Assembly: GCA_002914805.1 (NCBI GenBank) | Contig: JXTB01000105.1 | Location: 563,811-627,810, forward strand | DNA length: 64,000 nucleotides | From: Parasponia andersonii | Lineage: Eukaryota; Streptophyta; Magnoliopsida; Rosales; Cannabaceae | Reading direction: 5' to 3' | Shown: positions 11,451-22,949 of the stretch, in pieces | Layout: each line of letters starts with the position of its first letter | Position numbering within the stretch: position 1 is the first letter of the stretch | Translations under genes and position numbers: made by a program | Notes under the pieces: generated by a model | The model's input: only the letters and a program-made list of their open reading frames with translations | Told to the model about the DNA's origin: nothing | The model's database searches: none

Positions 11451-12210
11451 GTCAGCAATAGTTTCGTTTTGAGATGACTTCTATTTTGTTCTTGTGCCCT
11501 AAATGTTATATCTTTTGTTTTCAAAGTAAATATCTTCCGTCATATACCCTAAAAAAAATATTTCGTCATATACTTTACGTGTTGTGCTTTCTGCCGTATC
11601 ATATGCAGTTGTCAAAAGTACTAGACTAGCCTATTAGCATGGTGATATAGACTAAAACACAGCACAACATATTAAATCGTGAGCTATGCCGAGCCAATGA
11701 ATTAGGCATGATGTGCTAATCATAGTATGACACGTATGTAAATATGATATGACACCGCCCATAAACACGGCACAACACATTAGCATGTTAAACATATATA
11801 TATATATTATTGTCATTTTATTTTTCCAACACTTATCTATGTGCTAATAATAATTATCTTTTGAGAGTTGTTAAGCAAAGTTTGTTGAGATAGTTGGGTA
11901 CCAACCTAGTTAGGATGCTTTCACTCTCTCTTGATGCTTTGTCATCTTGACATACTTTCATTTAAAAGAAGAAAGAGGAATTTTCAAATAATTATAAATT
12001 TAGATTAAATAGATGTAATTCAAACCTAGATAAGATATACTTAATCTATTTTTGAAATTGTGGTTCATAAATTTAATGTTCACGATCGTAGTTAGGAGAT
12101 ACTTAATCTATAGACAATAATTATACTTATTTCATATATTCTAAAGTTTATTTTTTCCCTTCTTTAGTATATAAAGTGTTACATTAAATTTACTTTTCAC
12201 TAAAATTAAT
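11451..12210. other. AT-rich intergenic DNA with short CACAACA repeats
   Basis: The motif CACAACA(C/T)ATTA(G/A)CATG-like recurs at about 11660-11790, suggesting a small dispersed repeat. No gene is seen. Confidence 0.4.
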
Positions 12211-12520
12211 AAAATTTAGGGTTGTTGGTACGTTTGACTCTTATGTTATTCGCAGACTGGCAAAATAATTCTTGAGTTATTTTTTTAATAATTAAGTCCT
12301 TAAATTTTAAAATTTTGACAATTAAGTCTTTTTTGTTTGTTAATGTTAAAATTTTCATGAAGTTGGACATGCTTAAGTGAAAGAAATTAGTATTTTATTA
12401 ACATTTAATTGTCAAATTTTTTAAAACTTAGGAATTTTATTGCCAAAAAAATAACTTAGGAACCATTTTACCGATCACCAATAATATAAGGGCCATTTAT
12501 GCCAAAACTCTTAAAATTTA
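12211..12520. mobile_element. MITE with about 110-bp terminal inverted repeats
   Basis: The left arm from 12211 (AAAATTTAGGGTTGTTGGTA) matches the reverse complement of the right arm ending near 12520 at roughly 70% over more than 100 bases, including GAGTTATTTTTTT against AAGTTATTTTTTT and a shared TTGACAATTAA. The core is about 80 bp and there is no coding capacity. Confidence 0.6.
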
Positions 12521-13421
12521 CTAATTATATTGACCAATTTCGCCCCAAAGAACTGGCACGTTTTTAACTTGTGAGAAATTTAAGTGGATGACCAAAATTT
12601 TAAATTTGATTAAGTAGATGCCCATTTTTAAAATTTTATAACCAAATGTCCAGGTATATATATTTTTTACACTTGGTAAATACACATATCTACTAATTTT
12701 AATTACTGTACTGAAATGCACTGAGTATATAATTTTTTATCCTTAGTATATAAAATTTTACACTTAGTATATAAGTATATATATACCGAACATTTTGTTA
12801 TAATATTTGACAAAAGAACATTTACTGAAATTAGGCCCAAATTTCGGTCACATTTCTACAGGCCTCTTAACTTGTGAGTTTTTCTTGATATAATTTAATA
12901 CAATTAGTATATTTCAGCAATGAATTAAATGACTATAAGCTTTTATCCGAAAATAGAAGTTTCCAAAACTAGTCTCCCACTGTTTACACATAGAGTACTA
13001 CACGCTTGGCTCAGTAAGTAGTCCAAACACTAATGCGCTTCAAAATGTCTATGGGGATAAAATTAAATTACTAAAGTAAAGTGGTAAAATATGATTAAAA
13101 TGAAGAAAATAGATACAATAGTCAGGGTCGACCATGGTAAACTATGATTAATCTTCATGAGTCGATCTTTATCTTCTATATGTGGGGTTATTATGCGTTT
13201 TTCTTGAATCGACCACATATATTCTCTAAGGAATGATAATTTTGCATGACATTGTTGTGTTTATCTTTGGATTCACCGCGTATTTTCGGGACTGAAAATT
13301 TTACATACCATCACATTTGTAAATATATAGTTCCTATAACAAATTTTATCAACAGTTTCTTTGGATGTATCCCTATATGGTTTATTTTATAAAAAAATGG
13401 AAATTTGACACATTTGAAACA
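12521..13421. other. Intergenic DNA, no gene seen
   Basis: It is AT-rich. A non-repeated block at 12960-13300 has a more balanced composition, but neither strand shows a supported coding region. Confidence 0.5.
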
Positions 13422-13571
13422 TAATGAATAGGGTAATTCTCTTACTATATATTTACGAATTTGAACGTATAAAGTATACGTCATTCTTGAAGGATCTAAT
13501 GAATAGGGTAATTCTCTTACAATATATTTACGAATTTGAACGTATAATGTATACGTCATTCTTGAACGATC
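13422..13571 (+). repeat. 75-bp tandem duplication, two copies
   Basis: The copies 13422-13496 and 13497-13571 differ at only a few positions. Both contain AATAGGGTAATTCTCTTAC and GTATACGTCATTCTTGAA. Open frames over it on both strands arise from the repeat. Confidence 0.95.
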
Positions 13572-13799
13572 AATCCAAAAATGAAAATTTTAAACCACAA
13601 AAATGATTAATGTTATACTTCTTCTACCCTGAAATCTTTAGTTTTGTCAACATAACTTCCAACCGCGAAAGTGACAAATTTAAATTTATTTCTAATCCGT
13701 TACACGGATGTAGGAAAGTTCAAACAGGTGCTGTCCCAAAAAAAAAAAAAAACACGTTTAAGATGCCTTCACATATTTAGTGGACACTAGCTACTTTAC
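13572..13799. other. Upstream flank of the BAHD pseudogene
   Basis: It contains a poly(A) run at 13739-13752. Similarity to the upstream region of the intact acyltransferase is too weak here to call. Confidence 0.4.
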
Positions 13800-13926
13800 C
13801 AATATATAGTAGGGCTTTTCTGCCTACAAATAGAGGAAACTCTCAGCACAATTCATACAAAGTATGCCAGAGATATTCTTATAAACTAAAGAACTGCATA
13901 TCTAGCTGTCCAAGAAATACAAAAGA
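13800..13926 (+). pseudogene. Promoter and 5' leader of a destroyed BAHD acyltransferase copy
   Basis: This stretch aligns with 36115-36232, just upstream of the intact acyltransferase. Shared blocks include an AAAT.nAGGAAA core, GCACAATTCAT, and TAGCT..CCAA.AAATA. The intact gene's TATAAAT is TACAAAT here (13825-13831). The homology stops at about 13926, where gypsy LTR sequence begins. The matching 3' end of the gene is at 29461-29633. Confidence 0.65.
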
Positions 13927-15915
13927 TGTAAAATCCTAAATTTGTAAGGGTATTTAAGTAATTTTAATTCAAGAGTATTTTAGTAATTCTACATTTTTGA
14001 ATTATTTTAAATTAAATTATTAGTGTTGAACCTAGACAAGATTAAGTCTAGGAGCATTTGGAGCAAAAGTGAAAAAGAAATTTCAAACCAGAGACAAAAG
14101 TGTAATTAAGGAGGGACTAAAGTTAAAGAATTTTTTTTAAATTGTGGCCAAACTAGAATTTCAGAAACCTTTTTTTCGGTCGAATCAGATTGCGCCATGT
14201 GTCCTAATGCTACAGTTTTCAAAAATTACATAAAAACCCCCTTTTTCTTCTTTCTCCTCTACGAAAGTCCTCCGAAGATGCTCTCTGCCATTGTTCACCC
14301 GAGGCTCCTCTAGCCACCGCACTGCCCCGCGTCCTCACCCAGCCGCCGACGAAGCCATGCCCGGTGCCGCCATCTCGCTCTGCCGCCTCTCGCCGGAGAT
14401 CGAGCACTTCGAAAGTCGTGCCACCGAACCAATTTTTTGCCCGCCATTTCTTTCTCCGACGTCCGATCACCTCACCACCACCACCGTTGGACTCGTCTCA
14501 ACTCTAGCTTTCATTTCCGACCACTCTTGGCCTCCAACTCGGCTCCGGTGAGAAGTTAACTACTATAGCAATATTTTAATATTTAATTTTTGTGATATTT
14601 TCGTAATTATTTCGGAATTGAGTTATTGATCCTGAGAAAATTTTACCACATGAAAGAGGAGTTTGAAACATGAAATCTCATGATTTTAAAGTGTTAAAAC
14701 GATAACCGAAAGATCGTTAATTATTGGGATGAAAATATGGTATTTTTATACTTTTCAGATTTTGAGCTCATTTAGTGTTCGGGATCTCGAAACTAAGTTC
14801 TGACTTCGAATTTGGACTCAATGAGGTTGGGACATGAAGTTTGATATAAAACACCACTATTTTTCGAATTCAGTGGTGACCTCTGTTTCTCAATCTGAGA
14901 CTCCGGTTGAAAAGTTAACTTTTCAAGTGAATGTAACGAGATTCGAGAACGACTCTCCGAACAACCCGGTGATCAATGGAGGGTATTTCTAGCGTCATTA
15001 GCTCAGCATAATTACTATTTCGAGGTAGGGGATTTAATTTCCTTGTTTTCTATTATTTTCTTTAAAATTGGAATTTATTCTAAAAATGAAATTTTGTAAT
15101 TTTATTAAATTGAATTATTTGAATAGTTATTTAAATGAACTATGAATTTGTGAAACATTGTAGACTGCTCTAGATATTTTTACATATGATTTTATTCAAG
15201 TTTTATATTTGGACTGTACTTTTAGATTTTTAAGTACGAAATGGATTTTTAATTAAAAATTAGAGCAAGTCTAGAATGTTAAACCACTGTATGGTTATTT
15301 GAGACTCTATATATATATTGCACATTTCATATGATCATGCATGAGAGTCGTCTTAGGCATCACAGTGTTGTAGAAGGCGGACTAGTACACCCGCCTTCAG
15401 TGAGATCTCGTAAACCCGCGCGGGGTTTGTTTTCTGATTATCTCTATTCAGTTGGCGTAGGCGTTTGGTTTCCCTCCGGTTTTCAGAGATAGATGTTAGG
15501 TAGAGAGCACTAAATACATGTAGTATAAGTTCTTCTAGTCGTGATGAGAGGATGAGAGCTCATGTGTTGTGTTGTGTTGATTTATGTAATGTGCATTACA
15601 CTTATTTTAATTAAGACTTTTATATGTTTGGACATGGATATTTGGTTTTGGTTTTGGTTTTAGCATGATTTTCTATAAATAGTATTTATAGAAATGCTTT
15701 CCAGTACTACTAACCATGAAGGTGTTTTGAGAATTATAAAAAAAATTTCCCAACAAGGGAAATTGGGTAATCTACTGGGCATTTTATGGTAATCTTCCCT
15801 ACTTTCTCCACAGGTGGTGTTCAGGGTAATATTGACTATCAACAAGCAGAATAAGAAGCTATCTTTTATTTGTAGTTTGTGATTTGGTAATGCTAGGAGT
15901 GTGAATACAAGACTT
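13927..15915 (+). mobile_element. Ty3/gypsy element A, left part of 5' LTR
   Basis: Sequence starting TGTAAAATCC continues as an LTR until a copia element interrupts it after GACTT (15911-15915). It resumes at 24655 and ends GTCGTGACA at 24967, so the LTR was about 2.3 kb. The call rests on similarity to the solo LTRs at 31263-33411 (reverse) and 50966-53390, and on the primer-binding site after 24967. A GC-richer leader segment (14270-14550) gives chance open frames. The block near 15350-15490 with CATCACAGTGTTG and GGCGTAGGCG is also recognisable in the solo LTR near 52270-52400. Confidence 0.7.
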
Positions 15916-17581
15916 TGTTGGGAATATGCTCTAGAAAGCAGTTTCTTTGTTTGGCATTTTAAACAATATTTATTGGATTTAAGTATTATCTATTTATTAT
16001 TAATAAATTCCATATTATGTTCCAATAATATACATGTGATGTTTATGTTTTCTATTATGCAAACGTCTAAAAGTTTCCATGACTAATAATGAGTAATAAA
16101 TAATTGTTCGTGTGAAGTGTTCACATGTGGGAGACTAAATTATTTATTTCATTATGTCTAAATTAAAAGTTCAAATTCTGCAAATAAAGATGGAATACTT
16201 TATTTTGCCATAGAATGTAGTGTTGTCTATTTCAACGGGATTGATGAAGTCTCCAATCATTGAAGTGTCTGACTTCGGATAGAAACACTAGTGCATTATA
16301 AGAAAGTTATAAGTGCATTCAACTAGACCAAGTGAAAATAGAATTTGAGGTTAAGTGTCGTAACTTAATATTATATCTTTCACTAATCTAGCACTATTGC
16401 AAGATTATCTTAATCCTAGTGATTGTCGGACTTGCTTTCATGAGTTTTATCTTTTTGACTTACTAAAGGACTAGTTCCGATTATATGGTTCGAACTCCGG
16501 TATATTGGAAGATAAGATTTGTGAATTGACGAGAACGCCTTTCATGATTTGGACACCATGCATATAATATCACTTTGAGTTTTTTCAAGGACTTGGACAA
16601 TAAAAAACTAAGCGCCAGGTATTTACTTTACGAATTTGACTGTGTTTGTATGGGCAGTTACAAACACCGAAGTCAATTACTATCCATTAGATGAAAAATG
16701 GCAACTCAAAGATAAATATGTACTAGAGGGGCAATACGGTAATTTCACCTCACTAGTACGGCATTGCATCGGGGGTATATTTGCAGGTATAGTATATGCT
16801 AAATGGATTAAGTTAATTAAAGTGTTAATTAGCTTCACAGAAAATATATGACATTTAGTCTAAGAGTGTAATATTGGGCCTATAGTGGAGTACCCCAATA
16901 TTAAAGAACATGGCCCAGTCATAATTAAGAGTTAATTATGATTATGGATAGTTGGCCCATTGGAGCTTAGACTATCTAGATCCATAAGGTCCTATGTTTA
17001 GCTCATATATAGCTCAATAACTAATTGAATGGTCAGTTGAGCCCAATAAGCCCATTAAGGCTTATATCTCTTTAAATACTTAAGAGAAAAGTTCTCCTAA
17101 GTCACTCTAAGTATTCTACACGCCACTCATGTACAGTAACTGTGCATTTTTGTGTGACAGAGAGAAAAAGAGAGAGTGGGAGAGACAAGCCACCGCGGGA
17201 GAAGTCCCGTGTTCGTTTATGGCCGCTAAGGGAGAGATACCCATGGTCGTAGATGTGCACTCAAGGAGAAGGAAGATCGTCTTTCGGATCGTTCACTCAT
17301 CTCTCGTTGGAAATCAAGAAGGTATCCATATACTGGATCATTCAACAGGCTCTAGAGAATAGATGGGAAGACTCAATGGTTGTGAAGCGCTTCCAGGTTT
17401 TATCTAAACAAAGATCCATGAATTGATTTATGTTAGATCAACGGTCCTACGTTTTTGTTTTTAAAGTTTCAAGAAAATTTTAAAATACCTATTTCGCAGT
17501 GTTCTTGATTTGTTTATAAAACTGCGAAAATTATTTTCGGTAAAATCATTTTTCGAAATTTATTTTTCAGAATTTCCAGTA
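15916..17581 (+). repeat. 5' LTR of copia A (1666 bp)
   Basis: It is bounded by TG and TA (CA in the 3' LTR). It contains a 71-codon open frame (16636-16851), repeated identically in the 3' LTR, and the segment GGAGAAGTCCCGTG once. Confidence 0.92.
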
Positions 17582-17583
17582 AT

Positions 17584-17595
17584 TGGTATCAGAGC
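17584..17595 (+). other. Primer-binding site, tRNA-iMet type
   Basis: TGGTATCAGAGC, two bases after the 5' LTR, is the standard plant complement of the initiator methionine tRNA 3' end. Confidence 0.95.
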
Positions 17596-17989
17596 AAAGG
17601 TTTTCGATGATCTAGCATATCTTGTTCTTGTTCTTTTTTATTCTCTTAAAGTTTAATGATCTACGATTTCCATAATGATCTCTTTGATTATGTTTGGTCT
17701 TGTCCATGTTTATGAGTATGCTCTACTATGTATGATGATTGATTGATTCAATGAGTTTGAATGATAATCAATTAGATGTTAGTATGAGATTATGATCATG
17801 TGATGTGTTTTTAATTTTTAATTCTAGCATGTTCTTGATTTTTCTATGAATGTTATTTTATGTTCTTGATAGAATTATACGTAGAAAGTCATTTGATCTT
17901 TAATTGTGTCATAGTTTTTGAGAAAAACTGTTTGACAATTAAGTTACAGATTTTTTCAGATTCAAAAATGCTACAAGGCGGCGCACGCT

Positions 17990-18650
17990 GAGATTCATGC
18001 GCGCCGCCCTTGTTGCTGCGGTGGGGAGACCAGCACGATGGCCACGCAGGTGGCAACCCTGCGCATTGGCTGCGAGGGAGCAACCCCGCGCATTGGCCGC
18101 CTGGGTGGTATCCCGTGCGCTAGCCGCACGAGTGTTGGCCCGCTTCCGTGGCCGCGCGAATGGCACCCCGTGCACTAGCCGCACAGGTGTCGGCCCGCCC
18201 CCGTGGCCACGCGGGCTTCGTCCCGCTCCTATGGTCGCTTCATCTCGTGCCCATAGCTATGCCAATGTCGTGTGTGACCCATTGGTGTGTGGAATTAGTT
18301 CCGTACGTGACCGCGCGATATCCCTGAGGACCCGTTCTTTATGCCGTACATGGGTATAACTACACGTCCGTATGCAACGATGTCTCGTACCCATAGCCGC
18401 GCCACTTTGCCCCACCTCCGTAGCCACATGCATGCCATCTCGTACGCTTGTCGTAGAAATCTACGTGAGCCCGTTGTCGCTTGGTACTTATCCGAACGAG
18501 ATCACATAGTGTTATACGAGCCCGTCGGTGCTTGGGATTGTCCCAAGCGTGGCCCCATGACATCCCGAGGATCATCCTCGTTACGGTTTCCCGTTCAGAC
18601 CTTTAGCTTGTTCCGAACTATGCAGCGGCGTTACGATCGGCATCCCATGC
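17990..18650 (+). repeat. GC-rich degenerate tandem repeat in copia A leader
   Basis: In an otherwise AT-rich element, about 370 bp of units of roughly 36-40 bp recur (GCGCATTGGC, GTGGCCxCGCG, CCCGTGCxCTAGCCGCAC). They are followed by a related, less regular stretch to 18650. Open frames on both strands are rich in Ala, Arg and Pro, as GC-rich repeats give. This lies where copia gag would normally begin. Confidence 0.7.
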
Positions 18651-18659
18651 CGTTAACGT

Positions 18660-19537
18660 CAGATTATCTATTTTAGATAATTTCCTTATTTGAATTTTGA
18701 ATTAGAGATAATTTAAGAAATTTGAATTCGTTACCTTATCTAATTTTTGAAATTTAAATGTTGGTAACTAATCTGATAGGATAAGATTTTATCAGAAAAT
18801 CCTATATTCTCTAATTTTGAAATTTAAATATTTGAATTTAAATTAAGGATGAGATTCTTAGTTTATGGAAGGATTTAAATTAAGGATAAGATCCTCAATT
18901 TAAATAAATTCAAATCAAAGATAAGATCACTTGATTTAAGGAAATTTAAATGACTATTTAAGTATATATAAGATTACATATTTAAATAGATTTGATTTCA
19001 AATTTAAATATGGATGAGATCCCACTATTTAAGGAAATCAATTTAAATAAATAAGGAATTAATTAACTTCCAAAATTAAAATTTTAAATTAAACAGATAT
19101 AGATAAGATCTATATCTTAAACATATTTTAATTCGATTAAAATATAAATTTTTGAACTTAAGAGTTAATTCGAAATCATTTAAAATTTTAATTAGATATA
19201 TTTTTTAATTAAATATTATGTGATAATGTTTAAAATTTTCAAATTCAAAATATTTGGTTAGATATTTATTAAACTATTTATGAGATAATTAGTTATTTGT
19301 TTGAATTTGAATTTGATTTGAATTCAAATCTAGAGATATTCTAAGAGATTTAAATAGTTAAATATTTTATAATTTAAATTTGAAACTTATGAAGATTTCA
19401 AATTAAAATTGGAAAGAATATATTATCTATCCAAATCTGTTTGATTTTAAATTTAAAGTTTGTAGTTAATTTTAATGAGATTAAAATGAATAATTAGAAA
19501 TTATGAGATAATTTCAGATTTGGCAAGAGTTTAAACT
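18660..19537 (+). repeat. AT-rich low-complexity tract of copia A
   Basis: It is built from variants of TTTAAATTAAGGATAAGATC and GAAATTTAAAT. It runs into the assembly gap, which this repetitiveness probably caused. Confidence 0.6.
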
Positions 19538-20361
19538 NNNNNNNNNNNNNNNNNNNNNNNNNNNNNNNNNNNNNNNNNNNNNNNNNNNNNNNNNNNNNNN
19601 NNNNNNNNNNNNNNNNNNNNNNNNNNNNNNNNNNNNNNNNNNNNNNNNNNNNNNNNNNNNNNNNNNNNNNNNNNNNNNNNNNNNNNNNNNNNNNNNNNNN
19701 NNNNNNNNNNNNNNNNNNNNNNNNNNNNNNNNNNNNNNNNNNNNNNNNNNNNNNNNNNNNNNNNNNNNNNNNNNNNNNNNNNNNNNNNNNNNNNNNNNNN
19801 NNNNNNNNNNNNNNNNNNNNNNNNNNNNNNNNNNNNNNNNNNNNNNNNNNNNNNNNNNNNNNNNNNNNNNNNNNNNNNNNNNNNNNNNNNNNNNNNNNNN
19901 NNNNNNNNNNNNNNNNNNNNNNNNNNNNNNNNNNNNNNNNNNNNNNNNNNNNNNNNNNNNNNNNNNNNNNNNNNNNNNNNNNNNNNNNNNNNNNNNNNNN
20001 NNNNNNNNNNNNNNNNNNNNNNNNNNNNNNNNNNNNNNNNNNNNNNNNNNNNNNNNNNNNNNNNNNNNNNNNNNNNNNNNNNNNNNNNNNNNNNNNNNNN
20101 NNNNNNNNNNNNNNNNNNNNNNNNNNNNNNNNNNNNNNNNNNNNNNNNNNNNNNNNNNNNNNNNNNNNNNNNNNNNNNNNNNNNNNNNNNNNNNNNNNNN
20201 NNNNNNNNNNNNNNNNNNNNNNNNNNNNNNNNNNNNNNNNNNNNNNNNNNNNNNNNNNNNNNNNNNNNNNNNNNNNNNNNNNNNNNNNNNNNNNNNNNNN
20301 NNNNNNNNNNNNNNNNNNNNNNNNNNNNNNNNNNNNNNNNNNNNNNNNNNNNNNNNNNNNN
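19538..20361. other. Assembly gap (824 N)
   Basis: The run of N falls inside copia A, where part of gag or protease would be expected. The translated frame across it is meaningless. Confidence 1.
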
Positions 20362-22938
20362 CTTCACTTGCATATTGTAGATTTTATTTTACATTATATT
20401 AATTATTCAAAATATTTGTTGCATGATGTTTGCTATTATATGGATTAATTTATTTTTATTCAAATAGGTATGTCCTTAATTCCTTTATCCACTGTACTCA
20501 CACTCACATAACTTGTATGATTAGACTATGTTGTCTAGATTAGTGTAACTTAGATTTAATACTTATGGCTGATAAATTATTAAGTTTTTACTCTCATATA
20601 TTCGTCTACATTCACTAGTGAGACTAGTGAAGAAAAATAATACATATATGTGGTGGGAGAATTCCTAGAAAATTCATTGATACATGTTGACATATGATGT
20701 CTAATATGTTACTACATGAAATTCAAAGAATTCAAATCACTATAATATTATGCTAAATCTCAGTGAGATTTCTAATGAACGTCTCTATCAAACTATAGTA
20801 GCTAAAGGTGAATTTTCTAATCTCTAGCTAAAAAGAAAATGTTTCTTATATAGCATTAAAGGATATTGAAAGAAAATTGTTAGGAATACCTATACAATAC
20901 TTGATTAGAAAGAAATAATAATTGATTATTCATTCATTTATTTTAGTGGATAACTTAATGAATCTTGGATAGGATTCAAGAATCATTAACCATATTTGTA
21001 TGTCTGTTGCAAACGGTTCTATAAAAACCAAAGGGTTTAGTGAAGGCAAGTTCACTAAGAGTAAGGACTTCAATGACTATAGTGTCTGTATATAAAATGA
21101 GAAATATTTAAATTCATATTTGATGAATTTATAAATTAAGACATTAAAAATTGTCAAGCATTTAAGAAAATTTTGATTTTTGTTTCATACTTGATGAAAC
21201 GATATCATTCTGTTTGTCTCAACGACAAAGTTTCTATATGAAAGAATAATATTCTTAATTGCGCAAAATGACATTTTTATTGACCAAAATTATTCTCATT
21301 GTATGATACTAATAATGATGAGACTGAACATAATAAATCTAATCATAAGAAAGTAAGTAGTAAGAATAAAACATATTTGTACTTTGATTATATTAACCTA
21401 AATATGATCCAAAGATTGATTAAGGATAAGTATCTAAACTTGTTAGAAGCCATACATTCACCAATCTGTGAATCCTATCTAGAAGGTAAAATAACCAAAA
21501 AGGTCCTTTGTTAAAAAAGATCTAAGAGTACAAGAATGTTTTTTAAAAATAGTACAAACTATTGTCTACGGGCCCTTGAGAAATCAAGCCCAATGAGGTT
21601 TTGAATATATCATTATGAATGATTATTAAAAAAAAAAAATTGTTATGTTTACTTAATGTGACTACTAATTGAATTCTTTCGAAAAGTTCAAAGAATTAAA
21701 AGCAGAAACTAAAAGGTAATTAGGAAAAGTATAAAGACTCATCGATTGGATCAAAGTATTGAATAGCTCTATAGAGAATTCTTAGGAATATCTCACAGAC
21801 AATGAAAATTTTTGGCTATGATTAAGTTGTTATTCAATTATTCATTATTACTACCCCAAAGTAAGTTATTTCTTAAGGAACTAACTGATGATGTAATCAG
21901 CCTATCTATGAAAGATAGATTAGAGTAAGCACTTAGGAAGGATAAATCACTAGAAGATCAACATATATCGGACCCTCATTCTAGTGGGAGGATTGTGAGA
22001 AAATCTAGTAGATATTTAGAAATAGGAGAGTCCTATAACCTAGAATCTGATTACTTTATCTACTAAGAGGAAATAGATGATGTTGATATAGATCTTTGGC
22101 AAAAGGCAATAGAATCCATATTAGAGTCTGCGTACTCTAGTAAAGACTTTCAAGGTCAATTAGTTACAAAATGATTATATACAGAAGGAATGTTTATTCT
22201 GTTGTTATGATCAAGTCTATTCATATACTCTTTTTTCCATAGTCGTATATTTTGATTATGAGATATAGTAAATAGACGTCAAGATAGTTTTCTTGAATAG
22301 CAATCTTGACGAATATATCTAAAAAATACAGCCAAAGTGATTCATTGAAAAAGGCCAAGAATGTAAAGTTTGTGAAACTTTAGATGTCTAATTTATAGAC
22401 TGAAGCATTTGTCTAGAATTTATTGATTTGATCAATACATAGACGAAATCTTGTATCTATAAAAGATCCGGGCAGCAAAGTGATTTTTCTGATTTATATA
22501 TATTGATGATATACTAATCATTGGGAATGATATAGGATAACAATCATCAATAAGAATTTGATTAGCATAATAGCATGATATTTATTATACTGTTAGAGTA
22601 GTAAGTTGTTACTAATCCAATCCAAAACCTGAATACAGAGTTATAGTTAAGTGTATCCTTAAGTATCTTCAGATAAATAGGAACTGTATGCTTGTCTATT
22701 CTGGAGAAAAATCTAACTCATATAAGATGTATTAATTCGGATGCTCGATCTGAAAATATACTCCAGAGGATCAACCTTTGTTATGTGTTAACCCTAATAG
22801 CAAGACGCTATAGTGAGTAAGATAGTATTAGCAAAAGAACCTTGCTAGTCCATTTACCAAATCTTTAGCAATCAAAGTATTTGAGGATCACCTAGAAGGA
22901 ATGAGACTGCATGATATATCACATCTGCTTTAAAGGAC
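20362..22938 (+). pseudogene. Decayed copia pol of element A
   Basis: The order of domains can still be followed through many stops and shifts. About 20960-21110: protease-side sequence (DSRIINHIC-like). 21299-21511: GAG-pre-integrase with INLNMIQRLIKDKYLN and CESYLEGKITKK. About 21690-21730: integrase-like KSIKTHR. About 21880-22160: linker and start of RT (SGRIVRKSSRYL, DVDIDLWQKAIES). 22499-22510: YIDD, the reverse transcriptase active site, within IYIDDILIIGND. About 22850-22920: the RNase H tail FEDHLEGMRLHDISHLL. Known Ty1/copia order is GAG-PR-INT-RT-RH, which matches. No intact protein can be made. Confidence 0.8.
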
Positions 22939-22949
22939 AAGTGGGAGAT

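Noticed and set aside
14291..14551. Small protein in the gypsy A LTR leader
   Set aside because: The equivalent region of the solo LTR at 51137-51461 does not keep the frame; it is a transcribed LTR leader at most.
17997..18359. 120-codon Ala/Arg/Pro-rich protein
   Set aside because: It lies in GC-rich tandem repeats, with long frames on both strands and no domain.
19531..20373. A 280-codon minus-strand open frame
   Set aside because: It is the run of N translated as X.
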